From Flavobacteriales bacterium (GTDB lineage Bacteria > Bacteroidota > Bacteroidia > Flavobacteriales_D > Sanyastnellaceae): a stretch of 50,631 bases of DNA. Location: the NCBI GenBank assembly GCA_030729695.1, contig JANQWV010000043.1, positions 1-50,631 on the forward strand, in the 5' to 3' direction. Under the pieces are notes generated by a model. It saw only the letters and a program-made list of their open reading frames with translations, was not told where the DNA came from and made no database searches. A program made the translations under genes and the position numbers. Shown in pieces: positions 7,934 through 15,918 of the stretch. Positions within the stretch are counted from its first letter, which is position 1; each line of letters begins with the position of its first letter.

Positions 7934-9580
7934 ATGCGAAAATTTCTGATTTTAATCTTGAGTATTTGCACCCTGTCTGCTGTGGCGCAAACATCTATAA
8001 GCGATTGCGAAGGAGCCATTGTTTTGTGTGGAGATTTGTATACTGAGACGCAAGCTTCATTTTCATCAGGAAATGTATTTGAGGCAACGGGCGCTTGCAA
8101 TCAAGGATTGGAACAAAGCTCTGTTTGGTACACGTTCACTGTGCAGCAAGATGGAAACTTAAGTTTTATTCTAGATCCGTTGAACGATGCAGATGATTAT
8201 GATTGGGGTTTATTCAACATCACCACTGGTGGTTGTGCTGGCTTGGGAGCTACTTCACCGGAAGTAGGATGCAACAGCTACGGAGTTTTTGGAACAAATG
8301 GACCAACGGGCATTTCATCTGCCAATGGAGGCTCTGGAACCTCTAACGGTCCTGGAGATTTGAACGGTCCTGCCTTTAATGCTGATTTGCCTGTTGTTGT
8401 TGGACAGTCATATGCGTTGGTAGTTATGAACTGGTCAAACAGTTTCGATGGTTACACCATTGACTTCGGACAATCTACTGCTTCGCTATACGATCAAGTT
8501 CCTCCAGTTCCAATTAGTGCAACAACAGATTGCAGTAACCTAACTGTTGTCTTAACCTTCAGTGAGCCTATTGTTGCAACTTCTGTTCAGCCAACCGATT
8601 TCACGGTAACAGGTCCAAGCGGCACCATCACGGTTCAGTCGGTAACGGCAAACAATCCGACCATGGCCGATGTCTTCACCATTCAATTAGCGAATCAAGT
8701 TTTGATTGGTGGAACTTATACCTTGAACATTACCAATACAACTGGATTCGTAGAAGATGCTTGTGGAAATTTAGGTACACAAAGTATCACATTTGAAATT
8801 AGCGATCCAATTGATTTCGAAGTGGCGACAACAACTGCGTGCAATGGTTTTGGTGGAAGTGTTGTTATCTCCAGCATTATCGGCGGAGACGGCAATTACA
8901 CCTTGAACTTCAATGGGACAAATCAAACACAATTCAACCTTACGAATGTTGTAGGTGGAAATTATACGGCAACCATAACCGATGGAAACGGTTGTCTGCG
9001 CTCCATTCCAGTAACTGTTCCGAATCAAGATATTCAAGTTTCCATTCCTTCTCAAGATTCATTGACCTGTTTGAATTCAACAACTGAATTGATAGGGGTT
9101 GAAGTCTTGCCTGCGCAGAACGTGTCTTATGCATGGACAGGTGCCGGATTGACAAGTACAACAATTGCAAATCCGACGGCAACAGCACCGGGAGTATTGA
9201 ACCTGGTTGTGACGAATTTGGATAATGGTTGCTCAGATTCAGAAACCATTGAAATTTATGCTGGAGATGTTTATGCTTTGGATTTAAGCACGATGATACT
9301 TCCGAATATTATTACGTTGAAGCAAGATGAATTGAACGATGATTGGAGAGCAATTTTAGCCGCTGACCCTCTTTTAGATTTGACTGTATTGTTTCTTGAA
9401 TATGATTTAACAGTATTCAACCGTTGGGGGGGAAAGGTGTTTGAAAGCACAGCTACTTCGAAATATTGGAATGCAGCAGATGTTGCTACTGGAACATACT
9501 TCTATTTATTTCATTACAAAACAGATTGTGGAACTGCGGTTGAAGAAACAGTAGAGGGGACAATTCTAGTTGTTGAATGA
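7934..9580 (+). CDS. Secreted multidomain protein with T9SS type B (gliding-motility-associated) C-terminal domain
   Basis: 548 residues. The signal peptide (ending SAVAQ) is followed by a Cys-containing beta domain at about 20-185 (ISDCEGAIVLCGDLY...SSVWYTFTVQQDG), an Ig-like segment at about 190-290 (FSEPIVATSVQPTDFTV), a SprB-like repeat near 300-360 (GNYTATITDGNGC), a further Ig-like segment, and a CHU_C/type B sorting domain at about 455-548 (LPNIITLKQDELND...TVFNRWGGKVFES...GTYFYLFHY). Type B cargo normally becomes cell-surface associated through the T9SS and PorP/SprF-type partners. No enzyme motif is seen; a surface adhesin or matrix role is likely (inference). It overlaps the next gene by four bases (ATGA), so the two are translationally coupled. 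Confidence 0.88.
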   Translation: MRKFLILILSICTLSAVAQTSISDCEGAIVLCGDLYTETQASFSSGNVFEATGACNQGLEQSSVWYTFTVQQDGNLSFILDPLNDADDYDWGLFNITTGGCAGLGATSPEVGCNSYGVFGTNGPTGISSANGGSGTSNGPGDLNGPAFNADLPVVVGQSYALVVMNWSNSFDGYTIDFGQSTASLYDQVPPVPISATTDCSNLTVVLTFSEPIVATSVQPTDFTVTGPSGTITVQSVTANNPTMADVFTIQLANQVLIGGTYTLNITNTTGFVEDACGNLGTQSITFEISDPIDFEVATTTACNGFGGSVVISSIIGGDGNYTLNFNGTNQTQFNLTNVVGGNYTATITDGNGCLRSIPVTVPNQDIQVSIPSQDSLTCLNSTTELIGVEVLPAQNVSYAWTGAGLTSTTIANPTATAPGVLNLVVTNLDNGCSDSETIEIYAGDVYALDLSTMILPNIITLKQDELNDDWRAILAADPLLDLTVLFLEYDLTVFNRWGGKVFESTATSKYWNAADVATGTYFYLFHYKTDCGTAVEETVEGTILVVE

Positions 9581-10470
9581 AGTTAGGCGTTATTCTTCAC
9601 GGCGCGAAAAACAACAGACACGCGCAACGCAAAGAAATTGAAGCAGTTTTTTCTGAATGGTCATTGGATATTCGTGTTACCGAGTATGATAAGCATGCCG
9701 AAAAAATTGCGAGGGAGTTGTGCAATGATACTTGCGACGCAGTATTGGTTTGCGGTGGCGATGGTAGTTTGAATCAGGCGGCGAATGGGGTCTTCAGCTC
9801 GAACAATCCGAATACACCACTTGCTATTTGGCCTTCTGGAACAGGGAACGATTTTGTGAAGACGTTGGAAGTTCCTCAATCATTTCAGGATTTAAAAACG
9901 AGTATTGAGCAAAGCAATTTTAAAGCAATTGATTTGCCTTGTATGGAGTGGGATGGAAGGAAGCGGGTATATTTAAATGTCACGGATCTGGGACTAGGCG
10001 GATGTGTAGCCTATGACATGATGCGAAGCAAGAGAAGATTGGGCGCTTTCTTAACTTACCAATGGCTCATTGTAAAGAATTTGGTTCGGTTTAAAAAGCG
10101 TTCGATTCATTTTAATTTAGATGGAAAGAATTACGACGCTCGCGCTATGAATTTCGTGGTTGCCAACGCAAGATATTTTGGTTCGGGTTTGGGTATTTCT
10201 CCAGAAAGTCAACTAACAGATGGACTTTTGGAAGTCATTGTTATTGGCGATTTGAATATTTTTGAGTACTTGTATTTCGTTCCGAAAGTGCGCAAATGCA
10301 AGAAGCTTTCGTATCATAAGATTCAATATTATTCAACAAAAAAAATAAGTATCGAAACCGAAGTTCCGATGCCTATTGATATGGATGGCGAATTTGTTGG
10401 ATTCTCGCCGTTGATTATTTCAATTCAACATTCGCTGAATGTAGTGGTTAGAAACGACCGCGAAGTGTAA
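9577..10470 (+). CDS. Diacylglycerol/lipid kinase family protein (DagK_cat)
   Basis: 297 residues, near the family's usual ~300. The catalytic domain carries the nucleotide-binding VCGGDGSLNQAANG at about 59-71 and PSGTGNDF at about 86-93, both typical of the YegS/DgkB lipid kinases. These enzymes phosphorylate lipids such as diacylglycerol or a sphingoid base on the inner face of the membrane; Bacteroidota make sphingolipids, but the substrate cannot be read here. The start overlaps the preceding stop (ATGA). The 3' end overlaps the convergent TonB receptor gene by 23 bases. Confidence 0.88.
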   Translation: MKLGVILHGAKNNRHAQRKEIEAVFSEWSLDIRVTEYDKHAEKIARELCNDTCDAVLVCGGDGSLNQAANGVFSSNNPNTPLAIWPSGTGNDFVKTLEVPQSFQDLKTSIEQSNFKAIDLPCMEWDGRKRVYLNVTDLGLGGCVAYDMMRSKRRLGAFLTYQWLIVKNLVRFKKRSIHFNLDGKNYDARAMNFVVANARYFGSGLGISPESQLTDGLLEVIVIGDLNIFEYLYFVPKVRKCKKLSYHKIQYYSTKKISIETEVPMPIDMDGEFVGFSPLIISIQHSLNVVVRNDREV

Positions 10471-12913
10471 GTGTTGCATTTCTTCCTGCTCCGGAAATAT
10501 TCGAGGCAAAGACGCGGTAGTTCGCATCTAGAATGTTTTCTATTCCAACGATTATTTGAACATGTTCTTGCATTTGGTAACTCGCTCTTACGTTAAAAGT
10601 ATGCCATGCAGGCATTCCATTTGGCGTAGCGTATGCCTCGTTGTCTTCGGCATTTAAGCGGTAATCTTCGATGCGTTTCCAACCGTTGTATAACACTGAG
10701 AATTCACCGCGGAATTTTTGTTGTTGGAAGGTAAATCCGGTTCTTCCGTATACAGGCGGAATGTGATCCAAAGGAGTGTCTCCGTTTTCAGTCTTGATTC
10801 TTCCGTAGGTGTAAACCACTGAAGATTGTAAACTGAAGTGATCGTTCACTTGAGAATTCAAGCTAAGGTTTCCTCCATAGATATAGGCTTCAGTTGCATT
10901 TACCGTGGTGTAAACCGCACTCAAAGTCCCTTCATATAAGATAGAGTCTTGTCCATTGAACTGCGCTTTTCCCGTTGTTAAAGCGTTGTTGTAATTCATG
11001 TAATAGCCATTCAAAGCGAGTGTGGTTTTGCCTAGGAATTTTCGTTCAATGGTAGCCTCGATGTTATTCACCTTTTCGGGTTTGAGTTCGTTGTTAGGAA
11101 CGATTAGATTTCCGGAAGTGCTTTCAAATACTTTAGATAAATCGTCGACGTTTGCTGCACGGAAACCTGTGCTTACAAGAGCTGCTATACGCCATCTAGC
11201 ATTTGGCGTGTATACGAGACCTGCGCTTCCGTTTAGATTGCCGTTGGATTGATTCACCTCTGAGAATGGAAATTTGAAGAAGGTAGTGTCGGTGAAGGAA
11301 GCCGAAAGATTCACACGAGAATATCGAATGCCGGCGTTGAGTGCTAATTTTTTATTCACTTTATGAAGCGCAGTGACATAAGTAGCAGCGCCACTCATAG
11401 AAGCTCCTCCGCTAGCATATCGCGTGTCAAGCGGACTTAAAACGCCTGTGTTAATGTTCTCTGAATAAGCAGTACTTGTTACATCGTTGAAGTAATATTC
11501 CAGTCCGTAGTTCGCGGTTGTTTTTTCTTGAAGTGTTTTGGAAAAGTCGGCATTCACCGAATACACTTTTACGTTTTCAATACGACTGCTGCGGATACTG
11601 TTATTAAATCGTCGGTCGAATCTCGATTGGTCAATGTTCTGCCAAGCAATCGTTATTTTTCCATTGTTGTATAATTTTTTTCCTTTCGAAAGCGTGGCAT
11701 GGTAAGCCACCATTGCCCGGGTTTGTGGGCCATAGTACCACTCTGCAAATCTTGCTGTTCCGCCCGTGGTTTGGGTAAGGCGATCGTACCTCGGTACATT
11801 GTTCGTTGTAGAATATTGAATGTTCAAGGTGTGAGTGAGCTTATCATTTTGCTTAAACGAAAGTTTTTCCAAGAAGTCGTATTGCCTGTAGCCAGACCCT
11901 ATCTGCACATTCGGATTCGGGTTGGTCATGACACTGTCTCTTCCGTTTATGCGTTGAACGTACCAAGGTCGCTGGCCGAATGTTTCGTAGCCAGGATTGC
12001 GGTTGTTGCCCTGGCGAAGATCTCCGAAATTATTGAAGGTAAAAGAAGTGAAGGTCGCAATACGCGGACTGCTTGTTTCAACATTTACATGAGCCGCGCT
12101 TTGATCGGCGGTGCTGTATCGGAGCATAGCTCCAGCGCGAACCAATCGATCTCCTGACGTAAAACGCGGAGCTCTTGTGTTGAAGCTCATGACTCCGCCT
12201 AATGCATCTGATCCGTATGCTACTGCACTTGGCCCGTAAGCAATTTCAACATTTTCCATAGCCATTGGGTCAAGGCTTAATATGTCTTGTAAGTGTCCGC
12301 CTCGGTAGATTGCGTTGTTCATGCGAACTCCGTCAACAACATAAAGCACTTTGTTCGCTTCAAATCCGCGAAGGATCGGAGATCCACCGCCCAACTGACT
12401 TTTCTGAATCAACGCTGTTCCAGTTTGAGCCAAAAGATCCGCGGCATTTGCTGGATTAATGAATTGAATATCTTTTCGCTGAATTGCGCTAATGGGTTGG
12501 GCAAGATCTTTTAATCGATTTGCATTTCGTGTTGCCGAGATGACCATTTCTGAGAGGGTAGCGTTAGAACCTATTAAATAGGCAATGTAGTTATCTGTAA
12601 TCTCAGTAGTAGAAATTGAGAATATTTCATATCCATTTGCGGAAATGAAAAGAGTCCCCATTGAAATGATCCCGCGATATTCAGTTTCTATTGACATGTG
12701 TCCGCGAAACTCGCCTTCATTGTTTGTAGTTCCGATTAGCTGAGGAAGTTCAATGTTGTTTTTTGAAATGAATACAGAGGCACCGGAGATGGCTTCAAGG
12801 GTGGTTAAGTCTTTAACCGTTATTGTCTGCGCGCGCGAACTAAAGAAACTCGCTGCATTGAGCACACTCGCAAGAGTGAATATGATTAAGTTTCTCGAAA
12901 TTTGATTATTCAT
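10448..12913 (-). CDS. TonB-dependent outer-membrane receptor, hemoglobin/transferrin-receptor-like
   Basis: 821 residues. The signal peptide ends near SSRAQ and is followed by a carboxypeptidase-regulatory-like domain (about 30-110), a TonB-box-like stretch (SEMVISATR), a plug at about 115-235 (GGSPILRGFEANKV, VVDGVRMNN, YGSDALGGV) and a 22-strand-type barrel to the C-terminal TLRGRF. The plug wording is closest to heme/hemoglobin/transferrin-type receptors, so iron or heme import driven by TonB-ExbBD is likely, though the ligand is inferred. The longer frame begins at 12937, but the ATG at 12913 gives a normal signal peptide and lies nine bases after a TATTTTCG element (12923-12930), a one-mismatch -7 box. 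Confidence 0.9.
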   Translation of the reverse strand: MNNQISRNLIIFTLASVLNAASFFSSRAQTITVKDLTTLEAISGASVFISKNNIELPQLIGTTNNEGEFRGHMSIETEYRGIISMGTLFISANGYEIFSISTTEITDNYIAYLIGSNATLSEMVISATRNANRLKDLAQPISAIQRKDIQFINPANAADLLAQTGTALIQKSQLGGGSPILRGFEANKVLYVVDGVRMNNAIYRGGHLQDILSLDPMAMENVEIAYGPSAVAYGSDALGGVMSFNTRAPRFTSGDRLVRAGAMLRYSTADQSAAHVNVETSSPRIATFTSFTFNNFGDLRQGNNRNPGYETFGQRPWYVQRINGRDSVMTNPNPNVQIGSGYRQYDFLEKLSFKQNDKLTHTLNIQYSTTNNVPRYDRLTQTTGGTARFAEWYYGPQTRAMVAYHATLSKGKKLYNNGKITIAWQNIDQSRFDRRFNNSIRSSRIENVKVYSVNADFSKTLQEKTTANYGLEYYFNDVTSTAYSENINTGVLSPLDTRYASGGASMSGAATYVTALHKVNKKLALNAGIRYSRVNLSASFTDTTFFKFPFSEVNQSNGNLNGSAGLVYTPNARWRIAALVSTGFRAANVDDLSKVFESTSGNLIVPNNELKPEKVNNIEATIERKFLGKTTLALNGYYMNYNNALTTGKAQFNGQDSILYEGTLSAVYTTVNATEAYIYGGNLSLNSQVNDHFSLQSSVVYTYGRIKTENGDTPLDHIPPVYGRTGFTFQQQKFRGEFSVLYNGWKRIEDYRLNAEDNEAYATPNGMPAWHTFNVRASYQMQEHVQIIVGIENILDANYRVFASNISGAGRNATLTLRGRF

Positions 12914-13077
12914 TTTCACTTGCGAAAATAGTAACAAAGCCTTATTTTTTTTCGACGTTCAAGAAATGTACATTTTGAATCATTGTAGTTGCCGTGAATT
13001 TTTATACATTGCAGCCAATGGCGTAACCGAAAAGCCAACTAAAAAATAGAGTAGGGCAAAAATTAATTTATTTTAAA

Positions 13078-13539
13078 ATGAAAAAAGTTCTTTTTTCAAT
13101 GTTAGCTATTGCTACACTTGCTTTCACTTCATGTACTAAAGAAGGACCTGCTGGACCTGCTGGACCTGCTGGAGACGATGGAAGTTTCACAACTTACACA
13201 TTTACTTCTGCTGCTGCTGATTGGGCTGCTTCAACATATGTTGAATATCCAGTTGCAATCATTACACAAGAAGTAATGGACAAGGGAATAGCTATGGTTT
13301 ATGTTCAAGACGAATACGGATATTGGAACCCATGTCCAAGCTCTTGGCATCCAATTGCTGGATATACTTATGTATATACTGCAGCTTCAGGTGGTGTAGT
13401 TGGATTGGATGTGTCTACTGCTCCAACAATGGATTATCAAGTTCGCGTGGTGACTATGAATGAGAAGACCGCCTCGTCTATCCCAAACATCGAGACTTTA
13501 CGTTACGATCAGTTGATGTCTGAATTGACTTCGAAATAA
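13078..13539 (+). CDS. Small lipoprotein with a short collagen-like Gly-Pro-Ala tract
   Basis: 153 residues. The lipoprotein signal ends in LAFTSC, with Cys19 as the expected acylation site. Immediately after it comes EGPAGPAGPAGDDG, a short Gly-X-Y collagen-like tract, then a beta-rich domain with aromatic residues (YGYWNPCPSSW). Collagen-like linkers directly after a lipobox recur in Bacteroidota lipoproteins and may act as spacers from the outer membrane. The function is unknown. A bidirectional terminator follows, shared with the convergent RlpA-like gene. The 164 bases upstream are AT-rich and hold the divergent TonB-receptor promoter. Confidence 0.85.
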   Translation: MKKVLFSMLAIATLAFTSCTKEGPAGPAGPAGDDGSFTTYTFTSAAADWAASTYVEYPVAIITQEVMDKGIAMVYVQDEYGYWNPCPSSWHPIAGYTYVYTAASGGVVGLDVSTAPTMDYQVRVVTMNEKTASSIPNIETLRYDQLMSELTSK

Positions 13540-13558
13540 TAAGTTGTTACTTATCAGG

Positions 13559-13582
13559 TAAAAGGCGCTTCGGCGCCTTTTA
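13559..13582. terminator. Bidirectional terminator between the convergent lipoprotein and RlpA-like genes
   Basis: TAAAAGGCGC-TTCG-GCGCCTTTTA is a perfect 10-bp stem with a TTCG loop. T runs flank it on the plus strand, and the minus-strand gene's TAA stop is built into its right arm. Confidence 0.9.
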
Positions 13583-13999
13583 TTTTTTCTTCGCTTTGTT
13601 TTTCAATTCAATTTCAGATTGAAATTCGGTTGGAACGTCTTCGGCGGTTACAATTTCAAGATTCACTTGTGTTAGTCCACTTCTCACGAAGTTTAGTTTT
13701 TCTGCCGCAAGAAGAGTCAGGTCTATGCAACGTTTGGAAGATTTCGGTAGGCGGTCATTCACGCGCACGTAAACGACGTTGTTGTTTTTAATGCAAGTCA
13801 CCTTCAGCCAAGTCCCAAATGGCAGGGTCTTGTGGGCACAAGTGAATTTTTTTTGACGAAAGATTTCTCCGTTTGAGGTTCCATGTCCTTCAAATTTGTT
13901 GTGGTAATAAGAAGCCTTACCGGTCTCTGTTTGTGCGGAAATGTTCAAACAAAACAGGACAAGTAGAAGTCCCAAGGCATGTTTTAGTAGCGCTTTCAT
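13580..13999 (-). CDS. RlpA-like double-psi beta-barrel protein
   Basis: 139 residues: a signal peptide (ending NISAQ) and one RlpA-type double-psi beta-barrel (ASYYHNKFEGHGTSNGE, FGTWLKVT, VRVNDRLP, IDLTLLAAEKL). The motifs GTSNGE and VNDR match the family's GxxTANGE and VNDRGP patterns, with GP replaced by LP. RlpA proteins act on peptidoglycan or near the septum, some as lytic transglycosylases. There is no SPOR domain, so septal targeting by denuded glycan is not evident. I chose the ATG at 13999 rather than the TTG at 14008. It is divergent from the next gene, 49 bases away. Confidence 0.85.
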   Translation of the reverse strand: MKALLKHALGLLLVLFCLNISAQTETGKASYYHNKFEGHGTSNGEIFRQKKFTCAHKTLPFGTWLKVTCIKNNNVVYVRVNDRLPKSSKRCIDLTLLAAEKLNFVRSGLTQVNLEIVTAEDVPTEFQSEIELKNKAKKK

Positions 14000-14048
14000 A
14001 GATAGCAATTTACGAAAAAGCCATTATATTCGCTTAAATCTTAACCAA

Positions 14049-14723
14049 ATGAGAAGACTGCCTGTAGTGGGACTTTTTGTTCTTGTCCTTTTATTTTCTA
14101 TATCATCCGTCGCGCAGATCAAGCGTATGGACGGGTTGCTATCGGCTGGCATAAGTTATAACACGTTCAATTTTACTGCTGATATTAGCGAGTTGGCCGA
14201 TTCGAGTGCAACGGTAAGTAAGTCATTTTATCCATCGCTAAGTTTCGCTGGAGATTTTTCTTTAACGAAAGGTTCGCGAAAAAAATGGCGTGTCATTTTC
14301 GGGTTTAGTTATACGAATCAGGCGTTGAGCGTTAACGCTACGGATTATCGGTACGTGGATCAGATGGGAGATTTGGCTATTGATCCTTATGTGACCTGGT
14401 CTATAACGAAGAGCACCGCTGGTGCACGTTTATTGTTTTCATACAACATTCAACACATGAGGAAGCGTAAGATTTTTGGTTTTAAGAAAACGAGTTGTTT
14501 GTTATACACGGGAATTAGCACGAACATTAATTGGTATGGAATACGCGAGAACACTGCGAATGTCAATTTCGATAAAAAGTCATTTGGCACGCGATTGACC
14601 GATTATCAGTTGGTGGCATTGGGATTCACGGGCTTTCCTTACCGCAAGAAAGTTGGGGTGAATTGTGAATTGGCATGGGGTGGTCCCTATTTTGTGAAGG
14701 CGGGAGTTGTTATTGGATTGTAA
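14049..14723 (+). CDS. Predicted outer-membrane beta-barrel protein, unknown function
   Basis: 224 residues: a signal peptide (ending SSVAQ) and alternating hydrophobic strands that end in a typical barrel-like terminus (GPYFVKAGVVIGL). It looks like a small PorT/OmpA-type barrel without recognised catalytic features. The frame is open from 13941, but that extension would run back through the divergent RlpA-like gene; the ATG at 14049 gives a clean signal peptide. A TATATTCG element (14025-14032, one mismatch to TAnnTTTG) lies 16 bases upstream. Confidence 0.72.
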   Translation: MRRLPVVGLFVLVLLFSISSVAQIKRMDGLLSAGISYNTFNFTADISELADSSATVSKSFYPSLSFAGDFSLTKGSRKKWRVIFGFSYTNQALSVNATDYRYVDQMGDLAIDPYVTWSITKSTAGARLLFSYNIQHMRKRKIFGFKKTSCLLYTGISTNINWYGIRENTANVNFDKKSFGTRLTDYQLVALGFTGFPYRKKVGVNCELAWGGPYFVKAGVVIGL

Positions 14724-14740
14724 TTTTTTTTTAGGAATAC

Positions 14741-14770
14741 TTGTGGGAGAGCAAAAAGATGGTATATTTG
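14741..14770 (+). promoter_or_regulatory. Bacteroidota promoter for tRNA-Glu
   Basis: A TTG at 14741-14743 and an exact TATATTTG at 14763-14770 are separated by 19 bases, the standard -33/-7 arrangement of the phylum. The mature tRNA begins 18 bases after the -7 element. Confidence 0.8.
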
Positions 14771-14788
14771 CACCCACAAATCCCAAAC

Positions 14789-14863
14789 GGCCCGTTCGTC
14801 TAGGGGTTAGGACAGCAGATTTTCATTCTGTAAACAGGGGTTCGATTCCCCTACGGGCTACCA
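14789..14863 (+). tRNA. tRNA-Glu (anticodon TTC), CCA encoded
   Basis: 75 bases form a full cloverleaf. The acceptor GGCCCGT pairs with ACGGGCT (one G-U pair) and is followed by A and an encoded CCA. The D arm carries TAGGGGTTAGGA. The anticodon stem GCAGA/TCTGT holds the loop TTTTCAT with anticodon TTC. The T arm is CAGGG-GTTCGAT-CCCCT-like. The strong promoter and terminator make it a single-gene unit. Confidence 0.97.
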
Positions 14864-14865
14864 AG

Positions 14866-14898
14866 AAAACCCTCAACGAATGTTGGGGGTTTTCTATT
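14866..14898 (+). terminator. Terminator after tRNA-Glu
   Basis: AAAACCCTCAAC-GAAT-GTTGGGGGTTTT forms a 12-bp stem (one T-G pair) beginning two bases after the tRNA CCA, followed by a T-rich tail. Confidence 0.88.
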
Positions 14899-14930
14899 TA
14901 AAAGAAACTTCTTTTACCAAAAAGGAAATG

Positions 14931-14980
14931 ATGTCCTTCGGACGAATGTCTTCGACGAATGCTTCGCGAATGTCTTCGAC
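14931..14980. repeat. Short tandem mini-hairpin repeats (GAATGTCTTCGAC type)
   Basis: Four consecutive units occur: ATGTCCTTCGGAC, GAATGTCTTCGAC, GAATGCTTCGC and GAATGTCTTCGAC. Each ends in a small inverted repeat around TTC (GTCC/GGAC, GTC/GAC, GC/GC). No open frame explains them. Confidence 0.7.
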
Positions 14981-14987
14981 GATTTTA

Positions 14988-15060
14988 ATTACGAAGTTTC
15001 AATTATGAAATAGCTATCGGGAGGAATAAAATCTCCGATTTTCCAATAACGAAGTTCCCA
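14988..15060. other. Non-coding stretch with direct and inverted repeats
   Basis: ACGAAGTTTCAAT (about 14990) recurs as ACGAAGTTCCCAAT (about 15048). Between them lie small inverted repeats TTCA/TGAA and GGAG/CTCC. GCTATC at 15013-15018 is complementary to the GATAGC at 15069-15074 in the adjacent motif, so an alternative pairing between the two segments is possible. No coding frame is supported here. Confidence 0.45.
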
Positions 15061-15063
15061 ATA

Positions 15064-15124
15064 CCCCGGATAGCAGTGGAAAGCCTTTGAGCGAAGCGAA
15101 AAGCATGGAACGAATAGCCGGAAT
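15064..15124 (+). ncRNA. Possible conserved structured RNA (paired GATAGC / GAACGAATAGC motif; Flavo-1-like?)
   Basis: The segment reads CCCCGGATAGCAGTGGAAAG...GCATGGAACGAATAGCCGG. CCGG at 15066-15069 can pair with CCGG at 15118-15121. Inside it, GATAGC-GTGGAA and GGAAC-AATAGC face each other as a near-symmetric internal loop above a GC-CTTT/AAAG-C stem. From memory, this paired GATAGC arrangement recurs between genes in flavobacteria and resembles the Flavo-1 RNA motif; that identity is unverified. The strand is inferred from the usual orientation of the motif. It sits between tRNA-Glu and the 3' end of a minus-strand gene. Confidence 0.45.
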
Positions 15125-15137
15125 AGGTTCGGAAAAA

Positions 15138-15854
15138 TTAAATCGCTAGGACAAGGGCCAAAATAATATTTATGACCATTAACGCCGGATAAATACTAGC
15201 GAGGATGAGACCGGTGATTGCGCGGCTGCGGTATTTGCTGTAGTTGGGGTCTTTGCCGTGTAAACGCAAGAAACGAATGGCCAAGGTGATCGAAAGAATT
15301 TCTAAAGCAAGAAACAGGGCAACACCAATTAAAAACGAAGCTCCTAAAAGCGCCCATGAAAATCCGGTTGCGGCACCTATGCCCATAAAAAGAATAGTAG
15401 CCCAAACAGGTGTTGCTATTGATCCAATTCCAAGGCCAAGAGCCCAGTTGGCTAGTTTTGTGTCTTGCAACTCGTTCGTTGGAAGAGGATTCGTGTAATT
15501 GTTACTGAAGTATTCTTCCTGCTGCTTCGCTTGGTCCGGAACTATCGTATCGTTCTTCGATAGAATAAAAGAAGATTTTTTTGTTGGAAGAATGAGCTCA
15601 GTACTTTCGTTCGAACTTGCAGAAATCGTTTCTACCGAATGAATGTTCGGCTGAAGAACTTCTGGAGTAGTTGTAATTATTACTTCTTCAGTCGAAGAAA
15701 TTTCATTTGTTTGCGTCAACTCTGAAGGAGCAGAATGACGGTGCTTCCAAGAGATGTGATATCCATCTTGATGAACGCGCTTTTCGACAGAGCAAGAACA
15801 AATTGAAATTGTTACAAGAATAAGGCTGAAAATTCTGAATTGTGTTTTAGTCAT
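15138..15854 (-). CDS. Lipoprotein with C-terminal transmembrane helices, unknown function
   Basis: 238 residues. A lipoprotein signal with lipobox SICSC is followed by EKRVHQDGYHISWKHRH, a short basic motif that often follows the acylated Cys in Bacteroidota membrane lipoproteins. Next comes a Ser/Thr/Glu-rich linker (about 45-135), and about three to four hydrophobic helices fill residues 140-238 (ILFMGIGAATGFSWALLGAS and others). The C-terminal helices resemble DUF4190-like membrane segments. The frame opens at 15914, but an exact TATTTTTG at 15895-15902 lies inside that extension, so the ATG at 15854 is preferred. Function unknown. Confidence 0.75.
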   Translation of the reverse strand: MTKTQFRIFSLILVTISICSCSVEKRVHQDGYHISWKHRHSAPSELTQTNEISSTEEVIITTTPEVLQPNIHSVETISASSNESTELILPTKKSSFILSKNDTIVPDQAKQQEEYFSNNYTNPLPTNELQDTKLANWALGLGIGSIATPVWATILFMGIGAATGFSWALLGASFLIGVALFLALEILSITLAIRFLRLHGKDPNYSKYRSRAITGLILASIYPALMVINIILALVLAI

Positions 15855-15894
15855 GGGTTGTGTACGTTCAGGAGATGTTCTATTTTCGGTATCC

Positions 15895-15902
15895 CAAAAA
15901 TA
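15895..15902 (-). promoter_or_regulatory. -7 element for the membrane lipoprotein gene
   Basis: On the minus strand this reads TATTTTTG, an exact TAnnTTTG match, 40 bases before the ATG at 15854. A TATTTTCG on the plus strand at 15881-15888 (one mismatch), with a TTG about 20 bases upstream, could serve the divergent gene. Confidence 0.5.
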
Positions 15903-15918
15903 ACAATTACACAACCAG

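Noticed and set aside
11699-12157. A 152-codon plus-strand frame opposite the TonB receptor
   Set aside because: It is an antisense shadow of a clearly conserved plug and barrel region.
14707-14901. A 64-codon plus-strand frame
   Set aside because: It runs through tRNA-Glu and its terminator and has no start or promoter support.
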